The notes beneath the pieces were generated by a model. The model was not told the DNA's origin and did not search any database. It was given only the letters and a program-made list of their open reading frames with translations. Source: Fredinandcohnia humi (GTDB lineage: Bacteria > Bacillota > Bacilli > Bacillales > Bacillaceae_L). From it: a stretch of 64,000 bases of DNA. Below are positions 33,169 to 40,933 of the stretch, one piece after another. Numbering within the stretch: position 1 is the first letter of the stretch; each line of letters begins with the position of its first letter. Location of the stretch: positions 249,239 through 313,238 of the forward strand of contig NZ_LMBW01000001.1 in the NCBI RefSeq assembly GCF_001439915.1, read 5' to 3'. The translations under genes were made by a program, and so were the position numbers.

Positions 33169-33966
33169 TTGCAGCGCTTAGTTACTATTTCCACATATAT
33201 CCTTGCAATTTTATGGGCGATTCCCCTTTTTTGGTTAGTCCTAACTGCATTTAAGCCCGGAACTGAAGCAACGAACTTATTTTCGTTTTCATTTTCCTTA
33301 GAAAATTTCAAGAGTGCCTGGGAATCGGCACCATTCGGACAATACTATTTAAATACAACCATCATTGTTATTGTAGTATTAGCGGTACAATTATTTACGG
33401 CAACCTTAGCGGCATACGCGTTTGCCAGATTAGAGTTCAAAGGTAAAAATATCGTATTTATATTGGTTTTGATTCAAATTATGATACCTGTAGATGTATT
33501 GATTTTCCCGAACTATAGTATTATTGCAAGCCTTGGATTCGTTGATTCAAAACTTGGAATTATGCTGCCTTATTTTGCTTCTGCCTTTGGAATTTTTCTT
33601 CTAAGGCAAACATTTAAGGGAATTCCATATGAGTTAGAAGAAGCGTCAAGAATGGATGGCTGTAATCTGATTCAAATTATATGGCATGTATATGTTCCCT
33701 TAGCTCGACCTACCTTTGTGGCATTTGGATTAATATCGGTAAGCCACCAATGGAGTAATTTCCTTTGGCCGTTAATTGTAACGAATTCTGTTGAAAATCG
33801 TCCATTAACTGTAGGTTTATCAATTTTTGCAAAATCATTTGAGACAGGGGCTCAGTGGGGAGTCGTAACAGCGGCCACACTTCTTGTTATATTTCCAATG
33901 TTATTAGCCTTTTTCATTTTCCAAAGACAATTTATTAGCAGTTTTATGCATTCTGGAATCAAATAA
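33169..33966 (+). CDS. ABC sugar/glycerol-phosphate permease, UgpE-like
   Basis: A 265-residue permease with six spans. The EAA loop reads LEEASRMDGCNLIQIIWHVY near residue 163, then VPLARPTF. TTG 33169 is the start, with GGGGGAGC nine bases upstream; the gap to the previous gene is twelve bases. No ATP-binding subunit follows, so a shared ATPase (MsmX/UgpC type) elsewhere must energise it. Confidence 0.9.
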   Translation: MQRLVTISTYILAILWAIPLFWLVLTAFKPGTEATNLFSFSFSLENFKSAWESAPFGQYYLNTTIIVIVVLAVQLFTATLAAYAFARLEFKGKNIVFILVLIQIMIPVDVLIFPNYSIIASLGFVDSKLGIMLPYFASAFGIFLLRQTFKGIPYELEEASRMDGCNLIQIIWHVYVPLARPTFVAFGLISVSHQWSNFLWPLIVTNSVENRPLTVGLSIFAKSFETGAQWGVVTAATLLVIFPMLLAFFIFQRQFISSFMHSGIK

Positions 33967-33993
33967 ATGAAACCGATCAAATGAGGGACAAGT

Positions 33994-34779
33994 ATGAAAA
34001 ATGTCATTTCTTCTTATACAATGATCCATATGCCAATTGAACAGACCATTCACACCCTTTTAAAAAATGGGTGGAAGGCTATTGAAATTATGTGTGAAGG
34101 TCATGGATACGAAATGCTTTCTTGGGACCAAACAAGACGAAATAATCTTCGTTATTTATTAAATGATTGTGGGGCAACCATTAACTTCCATGCCCCGATA
34201 ACTAATTTTAATCCAGCCATCGATGAAATAGCTATTCGGTTGAGTACAAATGAGGTTTGGAATAGATGTATGGAGCTGGTAGAATTCTTTAAGAGTGAGT
34301 ACGTCCTCTTTCACCCTGGAAGATCTACGAATCATGAAATAGGACTTGAAAATATTCAAAGCTATTTCCGTGAGAAAATCTTGGAAATGCCAAATGAGTC
34401 TTTGTTAATTCTAGAAAATGTTCCGCCATATGAGAATGAAATTGGTACGAAAGCATCAGAATTAATTTCGATGATAGAACCAATTAAGAATCGTAATGTC
34501 GGAGTATGCTTTGATACCGGTCATGCCTTTTTGTCTAGTCGAGGTGAATTCAATGAGGAACTTAAGAAACTAGAGCCATTTGTAAAGGTGTTCCACCTAA
34601 ATGATAATCATGGTCTTTCAGATGAGCACTTGGCAATTGGGGATGGAGAAATTCCTTTTGACATAATTATTCAATTATTAAAAGAGGGAATAGAAGATTA
34701 TTTTGTTAATTTTGAAATGAAGTCGGTTGAATACGCAAATAATTCTTTAAAGACTATAGGACTTCTTCTGCAGGAATAG
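33994..34779 (+). CDS. TIM-barrel sugar phosphate isomerase/epimerase-like protein
   Basis: A 261-residue xylose-isomerase-like TIM barrel (endonuclease IV fold). Metal-site blocks: FHAPITNF near residue 66, LFHPGRS near 107, LLILENVPP near 137, GVCFDTGHAF near 173, VFHLNDNHG near 202 and a terminal NFEMKS. ATG 33994 follows GAGGGACAAG, 28 bases after the permease. It probably processes the imported compound; the exact reaction is unknown. Confidence 0.82.
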   Translation: MKNVISSYTMIHMPIEQTIHTLLKNGWKAIEIMCEGHGYEMLSWDQTRRNNLRYLLNDCGATINFHAPITNFNPAIDEIAIRLSTNEVWNRCMELVEFFKSEYVLFHPGRSTNHEIGLENIQSYFREKILEMPNESLLILENVPPYENEIGTKASELISMIEPIKNRNVGVCFDTGHAFLSSRGEFNEELKKLEPFVKVFHLNDNHGLSDEHLAIGDGEIPFDIIIQLLKEGIEDYFVNFEMKSVEYANNSLKTIGLLLQE

Positions 34780-34864
34780 ATGTACTAGTGCCATACATTT
34801 TTTATATGAATAATTTCTCAAATCCATCATAAGTATAAGAATGAAAATAAAATAATATTGTGCG

Positions 34865-34934
34865 TGGGAAAGAGATGAAGAGAAATCCCGGCTATTTAAA
34901 ACCTATCTAAGGTTTTTTATAGCTGGGGTTTTTT
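34865..34934 (+). promoter_or_regulatory. Antiterminator/terminator leader 3 (candidate GlpP target)
   Basis: GGG-AAAGAGATGAAGAGAAAT-CCC resembles leaders 1 and 2. AATCCCGGCTAT pairs (two G-T pairs) with ATAGCTGGGGTT, enclosing an inner AAAACCT/AGGTTTT hairpin, and ends in six T residues. It precedes the HAD genes. Confidence 0.55.
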
Positions 34935-34956
34935 AGTATTTTGAAAGGAGTATCGA

Positions 34957-35154
34957 TTGCTGGCTCTGGATTTAGATGGAACGACATTGTTGGATAATAA
35001 AACAATCTCTAATGCTACTAAGTATTGGATAGAGAAGGCGAAGTATAAAGGTGTTGTTGTGTCGTTTGCTACCGGTCGCGGTGTTCAAAATACGGGGATT
35101 ATCGCTAAAGCCATCTTCCAACATATTTTTGAAACGGAATACAATTGGAAATAG
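34957..35154 (+). pseudogene. Truncated Cof-type HAD hydrolase remnant
   Basis: TTG 34957 with GAAAGGAGT upstream opens a 65-codon frame beginning LALDLDGTTLLDNKTIS and reaching SFATGRGV, the first HAD motif and the Cof-type second segment. After about residue 47 homology stops and the frame ends, where a full Cof protein would need some 270 residues. The remaining motifs are not found before the next gene. Confidence 0.65.
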
Positions 35155-35231
35155 GCAACTATAAATTTTGAAAGTAATAGAAAGTCAAGATAGATAAGTA
35201 GTTATAACAATGCGTCATGGAGGATGTCACT

Positions 35232-36011
35232 ATGGTAAAAGGCTATATTTTTGACTTAGATGGTACGGTTTATTTGGATGACCAAATAATTGATGGAGCA
35301 GTAGAAACAATAAATAGATTAAGAGAAGCAGGCAATAAAGTAGTCTTTTTAACGAATAAATCAATTGCTACTCGAAATGATTATGTAACGAAACTTAATA
35401 AACTTGGAATACATGCAAATTTAAGTGAGGTTATTAATTCGAATTATATCGCCGTAAAATATTTGAAAGAACATATGAAAGAACAGGATTCTGTATTAGT
35501 CATTGGTGAGGAACCTTTGTTTGAGGAGCTTAGAGAAGAAAATATTACGATTACCAATGACCCTAAAAAGGCTACCTATGTCGTGTTGGGGTGGGATCGA
35601 AAGTTCAATTATGAAAAGCTCAATCTTGCATACCAATCATGGTTGAATAAAGCAACTATATTAGCTACAAATCCTGATAGAACTTGTCCGGTCCTTGGGG
35701 GCGGTCAGTTACCAGATTGTGGTGCAATTATCGGTGCTTTAGAAGGTGCAACAGGGCAACCTATTGATTCTGTAATTGGAAAACCCTCTCGTCTAACAGC
35801 TGAATTTGTAGTAAAAGAAATTTTGAATTTAAAGCCTGAGCAATGTTATATGGTAGGGGACCGTTTGGAAACAGATATAAGAATGGGGTTCGAGAATGGC
35901 ATGAATACCGTACTCGTGCTCACTGGGGTTTCAACAGCAGATATGGTAGAGGAGACTGTCTATAAGCCAACATATGTACTAAATAGTATTAAGGATATAG
36001 TAAATTTATAA
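35232..36011 (+). CDS. HAD-IIA family phosphatase (NagD/AraL/glycerol-phosphate phosphatase type)
   Basis: A 259-residue HAD hydrolase. Motif I is GYIFDLDGTVYLDD at the N-terminus, motif II FLTNKS near residue 41, a NagD-type cap including ATNPDRTCPVLGG near 150, motif III Lys in VIGKPS near 184 and motif IV MVGDRLETDIRMG near 207. ATG 35232 follows GGAGGATG; the in-frame ATG at 35217 has no ribosome site. HAD-IIA enzymes include glycerol-phosphate phosphatases, which would suit the neighbouring UgpB-like importer and GlpP-like regulator; this is inference. Confidence 0.88.
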   Translation: MVKGYIFDLDGTVYLDDQIIDGAVETINRLREAGNKVVFLTNKSIATRNDYVTKLNKLGIHANLSEVINSNYIAVKYLKEHMKEQDSVLVIGEEPLFEELREENITITNDPKKATYVVLGWDRKFNYEKLNLAYQSWLNKATILATNPDRTCPVLGGGQLPDCGAIIGALEGATGQPIDSVIGKPSRLTAEFVVKEILNLKPEQCYMVGDRLETDIRMGFENGMNTVLVLTGVSTADMVEETVYKPTYVLNSIKDIVNL

Positions 36012-36069
36012 GAGATAGCTTAGTTTATAAGAAGGTTTATCCATAGTTCGTTGGTGGAAAGAAAAAGGG

Positions 36070-36783
36070 ATGATGAAGATGTTGAATACATTGATAAATT
36101 CAATGGATATGGATATGCTGATGAAGTTACTCATTTCAGCAATATTAGGATTAACGATTGGACTTGAACGTGAGTTAAAACGAAAACCTTTTGGATTAAA
36201 AACAAGTTTGGTCATTTCAATTGTAAGTTGCTTATTAACGATTGTGTCTATCCAATCTGCCTATTTATTTCCAGGATCTGAGTATATCAATATACAGATG
36301 GATCCTTTGCGTTTGGCAGCCCAAATCGTTTCAGGAATTGGTTTCTTGGGTGCCGGTGTTATTTTGCGAAGAGAAGATGATACGATTACCGGTTTAACCA
36401 CTGCTGCAATGGTTTGGGGAGCAGCAGGAATAGGTATTGCAACCGGTGCCGGCTTTTATATTGCAGCAATTATGGGAGTCGTCCTCATCATAATTAGTGT
36501 AGAGGTAATCCCATTTTTAATTAGCTTACTTGGTTTTTGGAAGCTGCGATCAAAAGAACTTTCATTAAGGTTAATCTTAAAAAATAGGGAGTTCATAGGA
36601 GAGGTAATTAAACAAATACAGGAAGAAAATATTAAGATCGAAAATGTTAGAATTAAGGAATTGCGTGATGGATCCTATTTGGTCGATTTAAAGGTTAGAA
36701 CGAGTTATAAAAAATCTACTCCAGATATTTATTACGGTGTCTCAAGAATTGATAACATTTATAGTACAGAAATAGATGGCTAA
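36070..36783 (+). CDS. MgtC/SapB family membrane protein
   Basis: A 237-residue protein with four to five spans in the first 155 residues. The MgtC core reads LGLTIGLERELKRKPFGLKT near residue 30, ISGIGFLGAGVILR near 94 and TTAAMVWGAAGIGIATGAGF near 113. The C-terminal about 75 residues form a soluble ACT-like domain. Three in-frame ATGs (36070, 36073, 36079) are possible. Family members affect growth at low magnesium and membrane energetics. Confidence 0.88.
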   Translation: MMKMLNTLINSMDMDMLMKLLISAILGLTIGLERELKRKPFGLKTSLVISIVSCLLTIVSIQSAYLFPGSEYINIQMDPLRLAAQIVSGIGFLGAGVILRREDDTITGLTTAAMVWGAAGIGIATGAGFYIAAIMGVVLIIISVEVIPFLISLLGFWKLRSKELSLRLILKNREFIGEVIKQIQEENIKIENVRIKELRDGSYLVDLKVRTSYKKSTPDIYYGVSRIDNIYSTEIDG

Positions 36784-36792
36784 ATAGACATT

Positions 36793-36832
36793 AGATGAGA
36801 CTAACTCTTGAATTTGAGTTAGCCTCATTTCT
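36793..36832. terminator. Bidirectional terminator between mgtC-like gene and glpP-like gene
   Basis: Stem ATGAGACTAACTC (36795-36807) / GAGTTAGCCTCAT (36816-36828) with one mismatch, flanked by T and A tracts. It serves both convergent genes. Confidence 0.8.
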
Positions 36833-37402
36833 CTAAAGGTCAAAATTCCATAGTGCTGGGTTTCCAGAGGAAATCGCAAGTGCTCCAGCTTCTAATCCTT
36901 GCATTATATCTTCCTTCGAAGCTATTAAACCCCCAGCGATTATTGGTAATCTTACCTTTTTAGTTAATTGATCAATAATTGTCGGCATTAGTCCTGGTAA
37001 AACTTCAATTGCGTCCGGTTTACATGAGAGGCTCATTTCAATTCCCTTTGATATTGCTGCTCCATCAATAAGAAATATCCGTTGAATAGCCATTAGTTTT
37101 TCCTCTTTTGCATATTTGACTAACGTGCTTTTTGTCGTAATGATTCCTGTTGGCTTCCAGGTGTGTGCGATATATTTGATCGCACTTTTTGTATTCGATA
37201 ATCCATCAATAAAATCGATATGAATAAAAACCTGTTTATCTGCCTTTTGTAAGCGTTCAAGATAATCATTCATATTAATTAGATTCCCTGTTAAGAGAAA
37301 GACAATGTTTGCTTTACTTTTAATTGCCTTTTCAACATCTGCCTCTTCCTTCACTGAGGCAATAACCTGCGACTGTACTAAATCTACTATTTTACTCAAC
37401 AC
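36833..37402 (-). CDS. glpP: GlpP-family glycerol-3-phosphate-responsive antiterminator
   Basis: A 189-residue TIM-barrel-like RNA-binding antiterminator. Family blocks: ANIVFLLTGNLINMNDYLER near residue 32, VFIHIDFIDGLSNTKSAIKY near 57, PTGIITTKSTLVKYAKEE near 83, IEVLPGLMP near 132 and PIIAGGLIASKEDIMQGLEA near 155. In B. subtilis GlpP with glycerol-3-phosphate prevents termination in glp leaders. The start is GTG 37402 (or TTG 37399) behind AGGAGG. The neighbouring operons carry three antiterminator-like leaders, probably its targets. It could be a second GlpP paralogue if the core glp genes lie elsewhere. Confidence 0.88.
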   Translation of the reverse strand: MLSKIVDLVQSQVIASVKEEADVEKAIKSKANIVFLLTGNLINMNDYLERLQKADKQVFIHIDFIDGLSNTKSAIKYIAHTWKPTGIITTKSTLVKYAKEEKLMAIQRIFLIDGAAISKGIEMSLSCKPDAIEVLPGLMPTIIDQLTKKVRLPIIAGGLIASKEDIMQGLEAGALAISSGNPALWNFDL

Positions 37403-37609
37403 AATCAGCCTCCTAATTTAGATACAAGCGCTACTATATGACTGGGCTATTTTTAGCATATATCAAACTCATCTGAATGAAAAGAATAATTAATTAATTT
37501 ACAAATGCGTGGTCTAACTCTACCGTCATTAGAAGGTATCAGCTTCAATCCTTATCCTTGCGTATCCATTACTAAGGATTAAGGCGAGAAGTGTGGATGG
37601 ATACAAAAA

Positions 37610-37820
37610 AATAGTCATGGAGCATTTGATATAAAGTATCTCGTGATATGGGATAATAAAATCAAAGTGGCCGAACATATCCGCGAAATTGAACAACTTT
37701 ATTTTCGGTGGATTCTGAAGATATACCAGCAAAGGAATTTTATAAAAAAATAGGATTTCAAAAATTTGCTTTTGATAAAAAAGCAATTAAATACAAGGAC
37801 AATATCGAGACGAAGAACAT
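37610..37820 (+). pseudogene. Decayed GNAT acetyltransferase fragment
   Basis: The frame from about 37690 reads VDSEDIPAKEFYKKIGFQKF, the C-terminal acetyl-CoA fold signature of GNAT proteins. The preceding bases contain a shifted frame (GAFDIKYLVIWDNKIKVAEH) and stops. There is no intact start. Confidence 0.35.
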
Positions 37821-37944
37821 ATGGTATTATTTCTCAAGAAATAATTTGTCAAAATTTGTCTTGCTAAAAATGAAGTACTCATTTATTATTAAATGTAATA
37901 GCATATATTGATATATTTTGAAATTAAATAACTACATATTGTGT

Positions 37945-38290
37945 TTTGCCTTGGGAAAAAGATGCCGTTAGGGCTTAATAGGGAATCTGGTGTAAATCCA
38001 GAACTGCCCCCGCAACTGTAAATGCTGACGAAATGAACAGACCACTGTATAAGCTAACTTTAAGAGGAAATTTAAAAAGGAGGATGAAAAGGACCAAGAA
38101 GTTCGAGGCGGCGAAGCTTTGAGTACCGGAGCGTATGTAATTTATACGTGAGGAACGGAAAAGCAAGCCAACGAAGAAATTCGAAGTGTCATTTTCACCG
38201 GACTTTTTAAAATCATCTAGTAGGTACTTATATGGGAAGGGTTCAAAGTAGATTGAAGCATAAGTCAGGAGACCTGTCTTTTCTTTAGTA
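37945..38290 (+). promoter_or_regulatory. Cobalamin (B12) riboswitch upstream of nrdE
   Basis: Conserved aptamer pieces occur in order: AGGGAATCTGGTGTAAATCC near 37978, ACTGCCCCCGCAACTGTAA near 38003, ACCACTG near 38041, GGAACGGAAAAGCAAGCCAA near 38153 and the B12 box AAGTCAGGAGACCTG at about 38262. It lies about 150 bases before nrdE and is followed by a terminator. It should switch the reductase off when adenosylcobalamin is present. Confidence 0.93.
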
Positions 38291-38372
38291 GTTTCACCTT
38301 CTTCGGGGATTGGGAAGATGAAACGGTGGCGACAGGTGGGCTCTATTTTTGCTCTCTTGATGTTATCGTTTC

Positions 38373-38402
38373 ATCCGCTCAATTCATTGGGCGGATTTTT
38401 TA
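38373..38402 (+). terminator. Riboswitch expression-platform terminator
   Basis: Stem ATCCGCTCAAT (38373-38383) / ATTGGGCGGAT (38386-38396) with a two-base loop, then TTTTTT. It is located between the B12 aptamer and nrdE. Confidence 0.8.
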
Positions 38403-38436
38403 TGTTCATCGAAAAAAAATAAAGGGAGAGAAATAC

Positions 38437-40725
38437 ATGAATCGTACAGCACAAGGGGAATTGGATTCCGTTCTAAATTCACTTGAACATGCAGAACGCA
38501 CTTATCAGCTTGATATAACGGAAATAAGAAACAAATTACAAGGCATGAATCTCGCAAAACTTGAAGCAAACCAACATGCTCTTTTTTATTCCTTAAACAA
38601 AATTGCCATGGATCAGCCAAACTGGACCTACTTAGCAGCACATCTTTATTTAAATGAGCTTTATGAGAAAGCAGCAACAAATAGAAATTACAACACTGTT
38701 CTAAAATATGGGAGTTTGTATGATTTACTACTAGAACTGACAATAAAAGGAATTTATTCTAAAGCACTACTAGACTCCTATACCAAGGATGAGATTACGG
38801 AACTAGGAAAGCTTATAGACCCTTCTAAAGACCATCTATTTACATACATTGGTTTATTTTTACTGGCGGATCGATATCTTGCCAGAGATTATGAGCGTAA
38901 TATTTACGAACTTCCGCAGGAGCGCTTCATGATAATCGCCATGACATTAATGCAGCACGAGAAAAAAGAGTCTCGATTGAACTTTGTGAAAGAAGCATAC
39001 TGGGCATTAAGTAATTTATACATGACAGTCGCAACTCCGACCCTATCAAATGCGGGTAAAAGCTTTGGTCAATTGTCCTCTTGTTTTATTGATACAGTGG
39101 AAGATTCACTTGATGGAATCTATTTAAATAACTGGGATATTGCGAGATTATCAAAGGACGGGGGCGGAATTGGTGTTTATTATGGGAAAGTTCGTGCATT
39201 AGGCTCTGATATTAAAAAATTCAAAGGGAATTCCTCAGGGGTAGTTCCATGGATTCGCCTAATCAACGATACAGCAGTAAGTGTTGATCAATTGGGACAA
39301 CGTCAAGGAGCGATTGCGATCTATCTGGATTTATTCCATAAAGATGTAATGAATGGCTTCCTTGATTTGAAGACGAATAATGGGGACGAACGCCGGAAGG
39401 CCCATGATATTTTTACAGGGGTCTCAGTTCCAGATCTGTTTATGAAAAAGCTAGAAGAGGTAGATGAAAACGGAAGAAGCATTGGGGACTGGCACACCTT
39501 TTGTCCACATGAAGTCAAGCGGATCATGGGTTGGAAGGATGAGAACGGAAATTTATTAGGTCTTGAAGATTTTTATGACGAAGAAGATGAAAAATATTTC
39601 ACTGAAAAATACTTCGAGGCCGTCAATCATCCACTTTTACCACGTAAATCATATCGAGCGATGGATGTGATGGCACGAATCATGGTTGCTCAGTTAGAAA
39701 CAGGGACACCCTATATGTTTTACCGTGATGAAGTAAATCGCCAAAATCCGAACAAACATCTTCTGGGAAAAGGACGAACTGCGATTTTCTGCAGTAATTT
39801 ATGTACTGAAATTGCTCAAAATATGTCAGCAACTGAGATTACGAAGGAATACATAGATGATGAAGGTAATATTATAATTGTTCGAAAACCAGGTGATTTT
39901 GTCGTTTGTAATCTTTCATCTATTAATCTACCAAGGGCTATTCAGGAAGATGTACTTGAACGATTGATTCGCATCCAGGTAAGAATGCTTGATAATGTCG
40001 TGGATTTAAATACCATTGCGGTCAAACAAGCAGATGTCACAAATAAGAAGTTTCGCGCAGTTGGATTAGGGACATTTGGCTGGCATCATCTTTTAGCTCT
40101 TAAGGGGATTTACTGGGAATCAGATAAAGCAGTTCAATTTGCGAATGAACTGTATGAGGACATTGCCTATAACGCGATTCAATCCTCGATGGAGCTAGCT
40201 AAGGAAAAAGGAGCTTACCCGAAATTTGAAGGTTCTGAGTGGGAAACGGGATTGTATTTTACCCGCAGAAAGTATACTACTGAACGATGGAACAAGCTTC
40301 AAGATAATGTGACTCGGAACGGAATGCGGAATGGTTGGTTAATGGCGGTAGCACCAAATTCATCGACAGCTAAAATTGGTGGATCAACAGATGGAATAGA
40401 TCCAATTTACGCGGCTGAGTATGCCGAGGAGAAAAAGAATTTCAAGTTTAAAGTAACTGCACCTGATATCAATCATAAGACGTATGAATTTTATCGAAAA
40501 GCGCGCCATGAAATCGATCAAATCTGGAGTATAAGACAAAATGCAGCACGTCAGCGTCATATTGATCAGGGCATTAGCTTTAATCTATATGTCAGACATA
40601 ACATTAAAGCGAAGGACCTTTTGCAACTTCACTTGGAGGCCTGGAAACACGGGCTAAAGACGACTTATTATGTAAGAAGCACTTCCCAAGCAGAAATTGA
40701 AGAATGTGAACTTTGCCATAGTTAA
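38437..40725 (+). CDS. nrdE: Ribonucleoside-diphosphate reductase, alpha subunit (class I)
   Basis: Catalytic subunit reducing ribonucleoside diphosphates to deoxy forms. In the 762 residues: VATPTLSNAGKSFGQLSSCF near residue 200 (first active-site Cys), KDGGGIGVYYGKVRALGS, the finger-loop region FCSNLCTEI near 450, VCNLSSINLPRA near 490, APNSSTAKIGG near 640 and the C-terminal redox pair CELC. I see no N-terminal ATP-cone, so dATP inhibition through it is absent. ATG 38437 follows AAAGGGAGAG; a longer frame reads into the riboswitch and is not coding. It forms an operon with nrdF and a flavodoxin under B12 control. Confidence 0.94.
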   Translation: MNRTAQGELDSVLNSLEHAERTYQLDITEIRNKLQGMNLAKLEANQHALFYSLNKIAMDQPNWTYLAAHLYLNELYEKAATNRNYNTVLKYGSLYDLLLELTIKGIYSKALLDSYTKDEITELGKLIDPSKDHLFTYIGLFLLADRYLARDYERNIYELPQERFMIIAMTLMQHEKKESRLNFVKEAYWALSNLYMTVATPTLSNAGKSFGQLSSCFIDTVEDSLDGIYLNNWDIARLSKDGGGIGVYYGKVRALGSDIKKFKGNSSGVVPWIRLINDTAVSVDQLGQRQGAIAIYLDLFHKDVMNGFLDLKTNNGDERRKAHDIFTGVSVPDLFMKKLEEVDENGRSIGDWHTFCPHEVKRIMGWKDENGNLLGLEDFYDEEDEKYFTEKYFEAVNHPLLPRKSYRAMDVMARIMVAQLETGTPYMFYRDEVNRQNPNKHLLGKGRTAIFCSNLCTEIAQNMSATEITKEYIDDEGNIIIVRKPGDFVVCNLSSINLPRAIQEDVLERLIRIQVRMLDNVVDLNTIAVKQADVTNKKFRAVGLGTFGWHHLLALKGIYWESDKAVQFANELYEDIAYNAIQSSMELAKEKGAYPKFEGSEWETGLYFTRRKYTTERWNKLQDNVTRNGMRNGWLMAVAPNSSTAKIGGSTDGIDPIYAAEYAEEKKNFKFKVTAPDINHKTYEFYRKARHEIDQIWSIRQNAARQRHIDQGISFNLYVRHNIKAKDLLQLHLEAWKHGLKTTYYVRSTSQAEIEECELCHS

Positions 40726-40920
40726 CTTTATTCAGCAGGAGTAAACCCTGCCTGAATAAAGTTAACTACGCCTCCGGCGGATGCCACAGATTTTCGAAGG
40801 AAGTTTTTCGAACATAAGATCAAAGACTAAGAACGCCACTTCCTGTGGCAACGTCTTTGTGACCCACATCCTGTGGGCCTAAAAAATCTGGGCGCAAATA
40901 CGCCAAGGAGCATTTGATTA
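40719..40920 (+). repeat. Family 1 intergenic repeat, copy F (long form)
   Basis: Fills the nrdE-nrdF gap and includes the nrdE stop codon in its first arm. The 17-base arms TAGTTAACTTTATTCAG / CTGAATAAAGTTAACTA are exact. The core carries the same two tandem hairpins as copy A (GCCACTTCCTGTGGC and CCCACATCCTGTGGG) and ends GGCGCAAATACGCC. Confidence 0.9.
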
Positions 40921-40933
40921 AGGGGGATATCCG

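Noticed and set aside
37529-37786. 85-codon reverse frame
   Set aside because: Low-complexity hydrophobic translation of AT-rich DNA, no ribosome site, and it overlaps the forward GNAT remnant.
38326-38436. 37-codon upstream extension of nrdE
   Set aside because: It overlaps the riboswitch terminator and has no ribosome site; ATG 38437 fits AAAGGGAGAG.
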